Under the pieces are notes generated by a model, which was not told the origin of the DNA, made no database searches, and saw only the letters and a program-made list of their open reading frames with translations. 64,000 bases of DNA. Source: Liolophura sinensis (lineage: Eukaryota; Mollusca; Polyplacophora; Chitonida; Chitonidae). Position numbers and translations under genes: made by a program. Location of the stretch: contig NC_088305.1 in assembly GCF_032854445.1 (NCBI RefSeq), forward strand, positions 26,624,628 to 26,688,627, read 5' to 3'. Shown one piece after another: positions 24,990-39,345 of the stretch. Each line of letters opens with the position of its first letter. The stretch's first letter is position 1.

Positions 24990-25479
24990 AGGGAGATAAT
25001 CCTGCATTCACTTATCACACCCAGCAACATGCAATCTGAACTAAGATGTCTGTATCTGTGGCGAGCAGAGTGTGTAACGGAAACTAACAACGTGATGTTA
25101 CAATTGGAAACTTCGGCTTCTGAATCAATACTTAATCCTATTCTGTGGCATGATAACCACGCTTTCACCTGAAAAAATTGCGTCCACATATAAATGTATG
25201 CATACCTTGTACATATAGGCCTAAGCTACTAAACTGTGAATTTTCCGGTAACAAATTTACATCAAAGCAGGAGCCTGTAGCAAGGTTCAGGTATGAAAAT
25301 TCACAGCCTAAATGTACAAATTCGGTATACAATCTGATCATTAGATTAGAGTGTTAAAATGCAACGTTTTCTCAATACTTTCTTCAGATAAGGAATAAAT
25401 TCAGCCTACTTGTACAGGCATACCTGTGCACCCAAAGGCAATTATGTCTTGCATTTGCGACCTATATGAAATTCTGCTT

Positions 25480-25530
25480 TTTATTTATTTTTTGTTTCAT
25501 TGGTGTTTACCGTGTATTCAAAAATATTAA
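25480..25530 (-). mobile_element. Short SINE family 1 tail fragment
   Basis: TTTTATTTATTTTTTGTTTC, ATTGGTGTTTACCGTGTATT and CAAAAATATT. Confidence 0.6.
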
Positions 25531-25994
25531 ATGCTGCTTTTTAGCTTATATTACAATGTTAATACTTGAAATTCTACACACAACTGATCAGAATATAAAA
25601 CTTTACAACAGTTACATTTAATAGCAATTGTACTTTTTGGTCTTGTGTAAAAAATATGAAACTATTACATTTTTTTCCCCATTTTTTGTCAAGGTGTGTG
25701 ATTAAAACCTCCCCTTAAAATCTTAATTTTGTTAGTCAAACATGTACACGTAACTGTTTAACATTTAACTGTTTAACATGTACCAACATAAATACATATA
25801 GTTAAATTAAAGTCATAAATATCACAAAAATATTCAGAAATATAAGCACCGAATTTTATTTTGGGCTTTTGGGGTCTTTTGAATTTGTCCATTCACTTAT
25901 GGTATGAATAGACATCTACACATGACCTTATTGTAACAGTGGCCAATTGTCTTACTGAAATAGGCTGCAAGAAGAAAATCAAGAATATGGCCGT

Positions 25995-26030
25995 TTTTTA
26001 TTTATTTATTTATTTATTTATTATTTTTAA
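25995..26030. repeat. (TTTA)n microsatellite, possible SINE tail remnant
   Basis: Repeated TTTA matching the AAATAAAT tail of the main SINE family read on the minus strand; the SINE body is not visible next to it. Confidence 0.7.
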
Positions 26031-29000
26031 TTGACATACATGTACTGTTAATTAAAAATGTCAACCAGACTGATACACGTCATATGAATGCTACCTGGGG
26101 TTTCAATTTGGTTTCATTACTGACCTGTACACCCCATTCTTTACACAATCTCCACAGGCGTCTATACGCACTGTGATTCTACATAGACCCCTATGCCGGG
26201 TAGATGTTTTACCCTATGCACAAGAACTGTCAATACAAATAGCATGAGCAAAGACGCCAGGCTCCAGGTGAATAATGAGTAACCACAGCTTTCTGCAATG
26301 TAAGTGTGCATGTATATTCTAGAAAGAAGGATCAGTTTTCAAAGTGATGAAATGTCCATATTTGCTCAATACCCGGGTGACAGATTTCGGAGGCCTTTTG
26401 AATCCGCTGCTTGCATGTTTGCTCGAAAAAATCAGGTCAGCTTCAGTCTACAATGCCTCTACCCCCAAATAAACAAACGCTGTGAATGAGCAGGCCTGCT
26501 CGGAATAATAGAGGTTGAAAATGAAAGCAGTTTATAGATCCATGTCTATGCTACCATAAAATTGCATACCATAACCAGAAAGGTCAGCATCCCTTAGGGT
26601 TCACCATTGGGGAAACAACGAAATTACTGAAACAAAACTATTGAAAGTATTTCACTACCTTAAAGAGGAGAGACCAGAGATTTTTTAGCACAAAATCTGT
26701 ATGTACTAATCAAAACAAATTTTCAGCAGTTACAAAGAATAGCTTAACTGTGTTACCTTTTGGTAAATACCAGACTCATGCCTGTTCTATTTACAGTGTG
26801 AAAATGATTCTACAATTCCAAAACATTACAATATTTTAAATTTTACAACTAATTTTGAATGGAAAGATGTGCACAGACAATTCTGATATAGAATCTTAAC
26901 ATCTATGACAAACACAACAGCTTAACCAATCAGGTTACAGTTAACAGAATGACAAACAATGACACATGTGTAATAAGACTGTGAACTGAGTGTTTATTAT
27001 TACATTCATATAATTGACAACATTCAAACCATGGTATATTACAACTGAAAGGCTTTAACTTTGAAATTCTAAACTTTAACCTTAATTTTATCTATAAAAA
27101 TGTCACACTTCTTCCATGAAACAGCAACTCTCTTCTGTAAAATTGTAATTAATTTTCATCCGTAATATGACAGTTTTCAATTTTATCAATGAAAGGCAAA
27201 TTTCAAATCTCAAACTTTAAATTTTTATGTGATATGATAACCAAATAATGCTACTAAAACTTGCACATGTGTGCATAGGCCTATAGCCAGCAATGGTATT
27301 TGTTACCATAATTGTGAGGGTGTTGCTTGCAATATCCCTCAAGACTACCATGAAATGCAAAATACAAATATAGCGTCATAAAATGCATCTGATCTTAGCC
27401 ATTTCATGAAGAGTTCATAAAGTCTATCAGATCACAGCTCCAGTATTTTGCATGTACCATTATATGTATGTTCCAAAATAGCTCCACTTGTAGCAAGACA
27501 CTGGAGTCTGTCTGACGCTTAAATTTACATGTACATGTAAAAATGGCTCTGGTTTTAATTACACTATTAAACCCTCAAGTGGCAGCTTGGGTGCATTAAG
27601 GGTATAGACTTTGGGCAACAGTCTTCAGGAGGATGACCCCAAAAAGGGCACATTAGAGTTCTGGTTCCCATGGCAACCACTCTGCAAGACCACAATGACA
27701 TCAGCTGGGTTATATATGTATGTATAAATATACAAGTACCTTAAAGAGATGTGTGCATTGGGATATTGGGTACATACAGGTTTTGAAAAAATTGATCTGC
27801 CTTAATTTAGCTTCTGAAGTTGTAGACAAACAAAAAAAAAATAAGAAATAAAAAAAAAAGCATATTTGTTGTCCTAAAAATAACAACTGCAATGAAAGGT
27901 GAAGAAACAGGATTTGAAACTGTTTTACAACACAAACAACAACAATGTGGGATAGGACGGCAATTGATTAAGACTTGCCTTTAATTAGCACATGTCAAGT
28001 ATGCCACAAAGTATGTACATGTACAAAAATTGCTTTTTGTGTTTCACGTCAGAATAATTTTATGGCATGGCATGGCATGATAGGAAAGGGCACGAAACAC
28101 ATCTGAAAGGAATGAATGAATGGATTGGGTAACAATTTTTATGAGTTTTCTGCTCTAAATGAAACCACATTCAACAATGTTTCAAGAGGCTATACTGGAG
28201 ACTTCTGGCAAAAACTCAATCAGTGAAAACCCAAATGACATTTTGCAATTATATTAGAATATATCACTCCCATCTATGCACATGTTACCATTCAAAATAG
28301 GTAAAAAAAAGTTATAAAGCAGGTCACAATATAACTTTTCATTACTTTAGAATCATTTTACTACCACAAATATTACATCAGTCTGATATTTACTGTAAAG
28401 CAATAATTTGAACAATTCTTGGTAAATAAAGAATATCTGACTCTATGCGCGCATAAGGACTTATTCTGTACAGAGACTCATTAACTTTTGACAATGTCGG
28501 ACAGGTTTACAGGAAGGTTAATTGGACATCTGATAAACGTCTCGACCATAAGCTTCCAGCTGCATGGTTTCATTGGACCGCATTGGTCAGATAAGGGATA
28601 CTAACGATGGTCCGCACGGGAACAGCCGCTGTAGATCATTCGGCCATTGTTAAGACCCGGTATGTAAAAATACATGCATACACATTTTTAAGGGATTTCA
28701 TTTTTTTTTCACCACAGTTATCAATCTTATCTTTCTTAACACGTGTTCCTATAATTGTACCTAATAACATGATTTTCATTCATTCATGCATACCTGGTGG
28801 TGGAAAACGATAAATAAACACATACTGGGTAGTGAGCATTGTCCTAGTTAACTGATGGACAAAAACACAGCTTTATGCCTTAAGTCCATTAATTACATTT
28901 TTGTTAATTACCCTATCCTTCATAGTGTCATTTACTGTTTACTGTTGCATATATCTGGATGTTCTCTCCTAAAATGCAAGCTAAACCTTTGAACTGCAGT

Positions 29001-30020
29001 TTCTTTTCAGAACCTGTTTTCTAATGATATTGCATTGCTAAAACCCATTTTTCAAAAAGGTTTTTGACCTGTATATACATGCTCTGTACAAACTTGTACT
29101 TAAACCGGCATGCCCATTACAAGCTTGTACTTAAAACAATCAGGGAATAACATTTAGTGTGCCATAAACAACAAATTTCTATGTAGAACCCGATACTGCA
29201 TGTGTCTGATTTTCGACGAGATATTATTAAACGGTTGGTTATAAAGAACTCGATGCATATAGATGACACTTCAATCTTGTTTACTATACTTTTATGGGTA
29301 TAAGAGAAGTAGATATACAGGCTTGTATGATCCACGTACTAGTGTATGTGACTGGTGTTTTGTTATTTCTATATGTACGTAATTGGAAATAACCATTTCT
29401 GTTTTGGACAGAAAAACTATTGTAGGTAACTAGTAAGTAATTGTATGGATACAATGTACTACAACATGACACAGCTAGTGCAGCTAAACACTGCTAAAAT
29501 GCCACATAAACACATACATTTGACCAAAAAAAAATCACAACATTTGTCAGCAAAGACTTAAAAGATTTACAATAAGCAGGTTATAGAGTGCATTTAAGAA
29601 GACATGTACTTGTCTGAACACAGTCTCTTGGCGATTCGCAAATCTAAAAGGTTAAGTTACCACAGAAATGGACATTTGAGTAGAGTGGTAAACACTGCCC
29701 TGTACACTACACTGTATAGCTAAAAACTGGTTGACATATTTGCATAAGTATATACAGAGCTGTACACTTGAGCACAGGGCATATTCCTAACTAGTATTCT
29801 ATATCAACTCATGTTTTCTAAGCAGGATCATTATAATAATACAAGTACTTATATACCTGGAGTTTTCTTAGATGATAAATTTGACACCACCACCACATCT
29901 AAGTGAAAAATGGTTGGGTATGATTGGGTACATACATGTTTATATACAAGTACATACAATATAATATGATATTATATAAATACTATGTAGCCTAATGAAT
30001 ACACCTACATAAAGAAATTA

Positions 30021-32465
30021 AAATGCATGTATACCTACATGTACGACTGTCTACATGTACGAAGCATGTATGATTGTCTGCATGTATGAATATCTACATG
30101 TACAAAGCATGTATGTTTGTCTCCATGTACAAATGTCTACAAGTACGAAGCATGTATGAATGTCTACATGTACGAACCATGTATGTTTGTCTACATGTAC
30201 AAATGTCTACATGTGCGAAGCATGTACGTTTGTCTACATGTATGAAGCATGTATGTTTGTCTGCGTGTGTGATTGTCTACATGTGCGAAGCATGTATGTT
30301 TGTCTGCATGTATGAATGTTCACATGTGCGAACCATGTATGTTTGTCTACATGTATGAAGCATGTATGTTTGTCTGCGTGTGTGATTGTCTACATGTACG
30401 AAGCATGTATGTTTGTCTGCATGTACGAATGTCTGCATATACGAATGTCTACATGTACGCAGCATGTATGTTTGTCAGCATGTACAAATGTCTACATGTG
30501 CGAACCATGTATGTTTGTCTGCATGTATGAATGTTCACATGTGCGAAGCATGTACGTTTGTCTACATGTATGAAGCATGTATGTTTGTCTGCGTGTGTGA
30601 TTGTCTACATGTACGAAGCATGTATGTTTGTCTGCATGTATGAATGTTCACATGTGCGAACCATGTATGTTTGTCTGCATGTACGAATGTCTGCATATAC
30701 GAATGTCTACATGTACGCAGCATGTATGTTTGTCAGCATGTAAAAATGTCTACATGTGCGAACCATGTATGTTTGTCTGCATGTACGAATGTCTACATGT
30801 GCGAACCATGTACGTTTGTCTACATGTACGAAGCATGTATGTTTGTCTGCATGTACGAATGTCTACATGTACGAAGCATGTATGTTTGTCTGCATGTATG
30901 AATGTTCACATATGCGAACCATGTATGTTTGTCTGCATGTACGAATGTCTGCATGTACGAATGTCTACATGTACGCAGCATGTATGTTTGTCAGCATGTA
31001 CAATGTCTACATGTGCGAACCATGTATGTTTGTCTGCATGTACGAATGTCTATATGTGCGAACCATGTATGTTTGTCCACATGTACGAAGCATGTATGTT
31101 TGTCTGCATGTACGAATGTCTACATGTACGAAGCATGTATGTTTGTCTGCATGTATGAATGTTCACATGTGCGAACCATGTATGTTTGTCTGCATGTACG
31201 AATGTCTACATGTACAAATGTCTACATGTACGAAGCATGTATGTTTGTCTGCATGTACAAATGTCTACATGTACGAAGCATGTATGTTTGTCTGCATGTA
31301 CGAATGTCTACATGTTCGAACCATGTATGTTTGTCTGCATGTACGAATGTCTGTGTATGAACCATGTATGTTTGTCTGCATGTACGAATGTCTGCATGTA
31401 CGAATGTCTGCATGTACGAATGTCTACATGTAAGAAGCATGAATGTCTGTCTGCATGTACGAATGTCTACATGTACGAAGCATGTTTGTCTGCATGTACA
31501 AATGTCTACATGAATGAAGCATGTATGTTTGTCTGCATTTACGAATGCCTACATGTACGAAGCATGGATGTTTGTCTACATCTCTTGACGGAGTACATAA
31601 TGCGAGGGAATTTGGGCATACGAAGCATGTATGTTTGTCTGCATGTATGAATGTCTACATGTACGAAGCATGTATGTTTGTCTGCATGTATGAATGTTCA
31701 CATGTGCGCACCATGTATGTTTGTCTCCATGTACGAATGTCTGCATGTACATGTCTACATGTATGAAGCATGTATGTTTGTCTGCAAGTACAAATGTCTA
31801 CATGTACGAACCATGTATGTTTGTCTGCATGTACAAATGTCTACATGTACGAAGCATGGATGTGTCTGCATGTACAAATGTCTACATGTAGGAAGCATAT
31901 TTGTCTGCATGTACGAATGTCTACATGTGCGAACCATGTATGTTTGTCTGCATGTACGAATGTCTGCATGTGCAAACCATGTATGTTTGTCTGCATGTAC
32001 GAATGTCTACATGTACGAACCATGTATGTTTGTCTGCATGTACAAATGTCTACATGTACGAAGCATGAATGTCTGTTTGCATGTACGAATGTCTACATGT
32101 GCGAAGTATGTATGTTTGTCTGCATGTACGAATGTCTACATATACGAAGCATATTTGTCTGCATGTACGAATGTCTACATGTATGAATCATGTATGTTTG
32201 TCTGCATGTATGAATGCCTACATGTAGAAATCATGTATGTTTGTCTGCATGTACGAATGTCTACATGTACGAACCATGTATGCTTGTCTACACGTACGAA
32301 TGTCTACATGTACGAAGCATGAATGTCTGTCTGCATGTACGAATGTCTACATGTATGAAGCATATTTGTCTGCATGTACAAATGTCTACATGTACAAACC
32401 ATGTATGTTGGTCTACATGTACGAATGTCTACATGTACGAAGCATGTATGTTTGTCTACATCTCT
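30021..32465. repeat. Minisatellite, about 43-bp unit, interrupted by a flank duplication
   Basis: The unit alternates TACGAATGTCTACATG (16 bases) with TACGAAGCATGTATGTTT plus GTCTGCATG (27 bases). TACATGTA palindromes recur throughout. Most units lack stop codons in all three plus frames, so the array produces Cys/Met-rich ORFs of up to 225 codons; these have an exact 43-residue period and no start or promoter context, and I treat them as artefacts. At 31561-31620 a non-repeat segment interrupts the array. Confidence 0.95.
31561..31620 (+). repeat. Internal copy of the array's right flank
   Basis: These 60 bases match 32441-32500 with four mismatches, including about 50 bases of non-satellite sequence (TACGGAGTACAAAATGCGAG-like, then GGAATTTGGGCA). 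After the internal copy the satellite resumes; after the right-hand copy unique sequence follows. The distance is 880 bp. Confidence 0.9.
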
Positions 32466-33114
32466 TTACGGAGTACAAAATGCGAGGGAATTTGGGCACA
32501 CAGGTATCTTCTGACAGCTTTTAAATTTGCTGGCACTCAACAAAAAGACAGGCCTTTTCTAAAAGTGTACCATTACATTAGTTTTAAGTGTTTTCAGAAA
32601 GCTGAAGGGAGAATCCAGGAAATATTATCCAGTTCTGGGCTTAAATTTGTTATTGTGTAAAAAAAATATCAGTTTACTGCAAATGTTTATACATAATAGG
32701 TTAACAGTAATCCTGTTTCCACATACCGACCACCACTTTCTGGCCTTATGAGTGAAACGGAGTTTTTCTTTCAACCGAAACGGAGCTTTTTTTGTTTTGG
32801 TTTCGACAGACTGTTTGAGATATGAAACATTGATGTGCTTCCTTCACTGATTAAAGCAATTATCACTGCATGTATATGAACTCAAGCTGGCCTCCTAGTA
32901 GATAGTGCAACCTGATAATCGATGAACATGTCAGGATGCCAGTCCAGTGAAGTGTGAAGGAAGACATGTGCTGGAAGCTTACAACCTAGAGCACCAGTCT
33001 AGATTGACTGAAACTCACAAAATGAGCAACTGGTCTTGACATCACTTTCAAAAAATATTCAATAGTCATGAATCAAAACAGATTGGTTATGCATAGTTGG
33101 TTTATGGAATAATT

Positions 33115-33418
33115 GAGTGAGTGCTTGGGGCTTAACATCGTACTCAACATTTTTTCAGTCATATGACGACGAAGGAATCCTTATGATGTATGTAATGCGC
33201 CTCCTTGTCACAGGACGGATTTCCACCACTCTTTTATCTAGTGCTGCTTCACTGAGATGACTTACCGAAGGCAAGTAAGCCGCCCGCCCAAGCCATTATA
33301 CTGATACACGTCAACCAGTCGCTGCACTACCCCCTTCATGCTGAACGCCAAGCGAGGAAGTTACAGCTTCCTCTTTTAAAGTCTTAGGTGTGACTCGACC
33401 CAGGATTGATCCTGGTAT
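33115..33418 (-). mobile_element. SINE family 2, nearly complete, head truncated
   Basis: GAGTGAGTGCTTGGGGCTTA (tail complement), CAGTCATATGACGACGAAGG, TTTATCTAGTGCTGCTTCAC and CGACCCAGGATTGATCCTGG (B-box complement). The A-box part of the head is absent. Confidence 0.9.
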
Positions 33419-33749
33419 GGAACAAGTGATTGTCACTCTCGGTTTGTTAAAGGACATGTCAAAAATGATAAAATCCTTTGAGAAAACAAATAATCATGCA
33501 ACACCTTACATGTATATCAAAAAGTAACCTGAATACTGCATCCAGATGAATGTTCTGTGCATAACATATAGTCTCTTGAAATATTGTCCTTACTTATCAA
33601 AATAAACGAAGATTTCAATCAACAAAAGCAGTTCAAAACCAAGTCTGATATGAATTATTGTCAGGGTATTAATCACATAGTTTACTGGGAAAATCAGCCA
33701 CTGGTAATGAGAAAATTAAGATACCCATAAATAGTGATTACCCCATGAG

Positions 33750-33815
33750 TGAATGCTTGGGGTTTAACGTCGTTCGTTTAGCAATATTTCAGTGATATGA
33801 CGACGAAATTCCCCC
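33750..33815 (-). mobile_element. SINE family 2 tail fragment
   Basis: GAGTGAATGCTTGGGGTTTA and TTTCAGTGATATGACGACGA. Confidence 0.85.
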
Positions 33816-35886
33816 ATGAAGAATTAACTATAATGATCTTTAAATAGAGAGTCAATATTTAGAGAGGAAACATACACTGATACTTTATGTATCAATGAAC
33901 TGTCACTTTGTCCACAAGGAATACGGCTGGATCACAACGGCCTGAAGTTCTGTCTGCCGCACATCTCCATGTTCAGTTTTTGAACAGACAACATGCTTTT
34001 ACAGTCAAACAATGTTGCTGGTAAATGTTCATATCTGGCAAAGTAGGTTTTAACTTGCCTATCATAAGACTTTTATCAAACTTTTGACTCCTGAAAACAA
34101 AACCTGAATGTAAACTGCATGCTTGCCTTGAGCTGATCAAAATAATAGCGCCAGCTGAGGTCAAATGGAGAAAACAAGTCAGACCATGTGCGCTCACATG
34201 CAGTCACTTGCGCTAGGCTAAGGTCAAGGACAGAACGATCGGAAGACGAAGTAGGTCCAGTTTTTCACGAGGAACCATTTGGCAGAGACCAAAGTAGCTT
34301 ACTATGTCTCATGTTTGATTTCATATGCCCCCCTTCTTCCAATATTGCCTTCTTGGAACTAGTCAACCCAGAGGGTCATGAAGATTTCTGTAAAAGGGAG
34401 ATAATTTGTAACACGAACAGTTTGCCTTGCAGAATTCTGATATGTTCAAATTGAGTAAAATTTGGAATATTTCTTTCCAAAAACAACCTCAAACTGAATA
34501 AAAAAAAAATATAACCAGGTTACTGAGTTTTTTATTCATTCGATGGACCGAATACTGGCTCGTCTGGACAACTTCTAAAAAACACACATAAAAGAATAAA
34601 AAGTGTTTGCACCCCACCTGTCTGATATTCTCCATCTGTGGAACACTTGATAGTTCTCAATCCATGAACAAAAGGTGCCCACTGTATGTGCTTGAGACTG
34701 CATGTTCAAATTTTCCACTATTCGGTAAATTTCACTGCTATGTGCAGTTACTCCACATGGGGGTGTGGGGGGTGGGGGGTGGATGGTATAAGGTGGATTT
34801 ATACCATTTAGTATCATATTATAGTACGATTTTGTAACAGCCATGAAGATTAAAAAAAAATAAAAACAAGTATGTGAAATATGTAGATGACTGCTGGTAC
34901 TTTGTCTGCATAACACACTGAGTTAGATTTGTCGTTTAGATCTGATCATTTGTGTCCACAGTCAAAACGATGATCCAGGTCTGTTTTGACGATCGAGATA
35001 TGTCAGACTTATATTGTACTAGTATTCTAATTAAGTAGCCTATTTCCGTCATCGCTACACAATAATAGACCAAATATCATAACACTATAAGGGACTGACG
35101 ACGAAATTACCGTACAGCTTCGTCAATGATGGCATAGAGACACAGTTTATGTCTAGAACAAAAAACAACTGATGCATATTTCAGCCTAAGTCTGAATCAC
35201 TACGCTGTATTATACCTCACCCTTTCTAATATATGTTATTAACACAGTCAGGGCTATAATGCTCGCACAAAGGCCTGGTTACCCACAAAATGACTGGCTT
35301 GACAATTTCGTGCAAAATTTCAGCCTACAGCACCGGTGTTTGTAGCCTACCACATGGACTTTCCTGATTAAAGTATGCATATGACAAACATATATAATAC
35401 AATGTAGATTATAAAGTTGTAGCCTTGTACAGATCAGGAACATACAGGTAACTGGTGCAGTGATGTCAGCATTTCTCACGCTTGATATTATCAGCAGACA
35501 TCGATAGTTATACTGTTGTAGAGTTTTTAGACTGATTCTGTACAGGGTACACAGGCAGAGGTCAATGAGGTCAGGCAACATAAACTAAAGGGTCCAGAGA
35601 AAACCAAATAACCTGGAGTAAACCAAAGTACCCAGAGGAAACCAAAGTGCCAGAAGGAAACCAAAGTGCCTGAATGAAAGTGATTGATCCGAAGGAAACT
35701 GTGCATCACTTTCAGCCCGGGACATGCCAAACTCACATCCTGGTGCCTGGCTTAATTAAAGCTGTCGCTAAAATATATGAGAGCTGGATTTGAACGTGTA
35801 ACCGAGGATTTCATTTTGGTCTAATTGTTGAAATGACACCTACATACCCTCCACTGAATATGACATATGCTAAAGGTGTTAACCTG

Positions 35887-36146
35887 ACTGGTGTTTTACA
35901 CCATACTCAAAGCTACTTTATTTTATCCAATGGCAGCCAGCACTGCGGGAAAAACCCGGGCAGAGCCCAGTGGAAACCCATGAGCATTTGCAGGTTTCTG
36001 GAAAACCTTCCATTCACGTACAGTCTGAGATTATTAAGTCAACTAGCATGAGATGGACTTGAACTCACAGTGGCCGCACTGTTGAGCGGCTGCTAGGTTA
36101 CTGTGCTGCGCTGGCGTGCTAACGACCTCGGCTAAGGAGGCCTTCC
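35887..36146 (-). mobile_element. Near-complete SINE family 1 copy
   Basis: From CTGGTGTTTTACACCATACT to the head region GATGGACTTGAACTCACAG (B box complement) and CTCGGCTAAGGAGGCC (head end). The tail (TTTA)n is lost. Confidence 0.85.
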
Positions 36147-39015
36147 ATAAGCTAAAGTACATATGACCTGTAAAAAGAAAAGGCTTCTGTGCTCTGACAC
36201 ATGCCTATCACGTGTTAAACATGATATACAGTAGCAAAAGTCATTATTACCTTATTAATTAACCAAAAAATCAACATCATTATCTAAATTACACCCAACA
36301 GCGTGCTGTGTTTCACATATATATTTGATGAAACCTCATATTTAAATTTTAATCAAGACTTATGTTAATCCGCTAATTTATCAATATCTATCTTCATCAA
36401 CAAAAGGCGAGGCATTCATCAGATTGTGTTTTATTTATTTTTAGTTGATTTAAATTTAATTTTAGTCTTAGCAAGTACATGCACACAAAGGAAAAGGAAA
36501 ACTTGTTTTTGTGTTGTTTTAACAATTAAAAGCTCATATAAAACCCACATAAATATATTTCAAAAAGCTACATGGAAACATCGTTTTAAATAATTTAATA
36601 ATTTGATTTAAAAAAAGGAACACGCAAAAATCTGCTTAACTGGTAAAAAAGGTTTTCAGCTAATGCAATACATTTCAAGAGAAAATGAGCACAAAAAGAT
36701 CTTTTCAAGAACACAATAACTGTGTTTATCATGAAAACAGAAATTTACCGTTGACTTACCTACTATAACATGTGTGCAAATTATACATATACACTGTGAA
36801 ATTAAATGATCATTACCATAAAAAAGAACTCCATGAAAGTTTTGTTCTTGCTCTTTGCTGCAGACCCCCAGTGAAGGCGCTAATGCCTACTAAAGAGCAA
36901 ACAAGCAAAGAGCAAAAAAAAAAAAAAAAAACAGGAAAAAAGAATGCTACAATTTTCACATTCGCTTAAAAAACCTAATTGTTGAAAAATTGACTGTTAG
37001 TGTCTCAACCTCAAATATGTCACCTACGTCATTAAAATAAAGGTGCAGTTATTTTTCCCATAAATGCGCTAATGAGTAAGACAAATTTTGAAAGAGCGGA
37101 TTTGCATTATTTCAAAACATGAACAAACTGACCTGAACTATAATTAGATCCAGGCACATAAAAGAAGTCTAACCTGCTTAAGTGTGAGCTTATGAAATAT
37201 GTGCTGGTGGAGACTAGAGGTATGACTTACAATATAGACATACATGTAATACTACAACATTAAGTACAAAAGTTGTACCTTCTGAGAGAATGAGGGAGAA
37301 GTACCACAGGGAATGAGGGGTGGTGAAACAGAGCAAGTACCCTCAACTTTCTCGCATATGAAAGATCAACATTCAACATTTTAATTTGATTTTGGAGACA
37401 ACACTGCATAGGTTGAGTTGGCAAATTTCGTATAATTGTACCAGACTAAACACAACGATGCCTTCAGAATATGCTGGAATAAACACCTTGCAAACATGTG
37501 AAAGGGTTGAACAATTACAGTAGATGGACATATAGATTAACATCAGGAACAAATGACTTATTAAGCTAGACTTTGCACATTCAATGCAACGTTATATAGA
37601 GCGTGTACTGTGCACTATAAATGCTATAGCAGCCAATGAACTGCACACAGACCATATGTGCCTCACATCTGGTGCTAAAGTGGACGCTACTGTCCCATGG
37701 TGCCGGGCAACAAATTGGAATATTGCACAATGATAATTAAACCAGTATGAGATTAGCTGCTGACATAACAGCTCCCACAGAAATATGTCCTGTGCTATAG
37801 TATATGGTAAGTTCTAGAAAACATAAGAAAATGAAGGAAGAAATCTGCAGGGCATTATCTAAAGCTGGTTTTAATAGTGCCAAAGAACTTTTTGGCACCA
37901 AAACTATTGGTCATCATTTTGATTTCCATTTTACAACAAAAAATTTTCACACTCTTCACCTGAAGAGCTCGCATTTAAAAAGTCAACACCTGTAATGTTA
38001 ATATATATGTCATGTCAATACCTGTAATGTTAAAATATATGTCATGTCGATACCTGTATGTTGTAATACACCACAGGCATTTAGACTTACAACCAGCATT
38101 CATATATCACAAACCAAGACATTACATGCATTACAACTTGAGTATATTACCCATATCTGTAAATGTCAATTCATTTGGGCATAATAACACAACAGATGTT
38201 TGCACCTTATGCTGACAGTGTTTTGAGTTACAAATATGAAATACAAGTGAAAAAAATACACTTATATTTACAGTTACTTGGGCAGGTGATTGCAGCATGA
38301 TCTTGATCCCTGAACTACTGTTTACATTTAATTATTCAGGGAGTATTTATGTAGATGTAATAATAAAGACATATAGACACTATACATGTACATGTGAGTG
38401 TACTGACAAACCTAGGTCAGAGCCATTGTACAGTTCCCATATCACACTTCATACGGAGATCCACTTACATGATCATCATGTGTACAAAAAAGATGCACAT
38501 ATGCACTGAAATTTATTAGCGTCCAGGTCACATTAGGAGCCTCACACACTATATGTACAGTATTACACCACAACACTCATAAATATTACCAGTTTAGTGC
38601 TTAGTGCGTTTCCCTAGAGGAAAGCTATGACACTACCCCCACTGTGTAGTATATGCATACCTCCGTCAAAATGCCAGTCTGCCAGCCAGTCATGCCTGGG
38701 TGCATGGCACATGCTAACATGCTATCATGCCCCCACCAGCATTGTTCACGCAGCAGGCGCACTAGCTAAGGGGCTTTTCTCATGTAAACCTCCACCTACA
38801 CGCAGAGTGTCGAGTCCAAGCAGGGACAAGCAGGCTAATATATGACTGAGGTAGGGGCCGGGGGTAGAGGGCTAACATGTGCCCCACAATTAACAATAGG
38901 TCAAAGAATAAATAATGCTTGCACTTTTATATGGGTACCAGTACTCCCCGCTGTCATGGTCCGTGTGTAATTCATATTACATATACTGTACCTGAACCCC
39001 TATCCCCAGTTTAAA

Positions 39016-39215
39016 GTCCAGGGGCCTTGCTACATGTAGCTCAGGCAGTTAAAGCACAGGCTTGCTGCAGCTGCCAGGCCCTTGACCGACAAGGTTGTGA
39101 GTTCAAATCCAGCTCTTGCTAAATTGACTTTAGCTGTAAGTTTAGAGGTTTGTCATGTCAAAGGTCAGTGGTTTAGTCCAGGCAGTCTGGTTTCCTTCAC
39201 CCATAAACCTGACTG
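39016..39215 (+). mobile_element. tRNA-headed SINE, family 3
   Basis: Head with TAGCTCAGGCAGTTAAAGC (A-box-like) and GTGAGTTCAAATCC (B box), then a body different from family 1: AAAGGTCAGTGGTTTAGTCC and GGTTTCCTTCACCCATAAA. The same body occurs at 48035-48310. Confidence 0.75.
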
Positions 39216-39221
39216 CTGTTT

Positions 39222-39345
39222 TATTTACTTATTTATTTACTTGACTGGTGTTTTACGCGGTACTCAAGAATATTTCACTTATATGACGAGGACCAGCCTT
39301 ATGGTGGGAGCAAACCTGGCAGAGCCTGGAGGATAAACACTGTTG
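39222..39345 (-). mobile_element. SINE family 1 fragment next to the family 3 copy
   Basis: TTATTTACTTGACTGGTG, CTCAAGAATATTTCACTT and CTTATGGTGGGAGCAAACCT. It lies tail to tail with the plus-strand family 3 copy. Confidence 0.85.

Noticed and set aside
30601-31433. Long Cys-rich ORFs (185-225 codons) on the plus strand
   Set aside because: They follow exactly the 43-bp tandem unit in all three frames, with a 43-residue period, and have no gene context.
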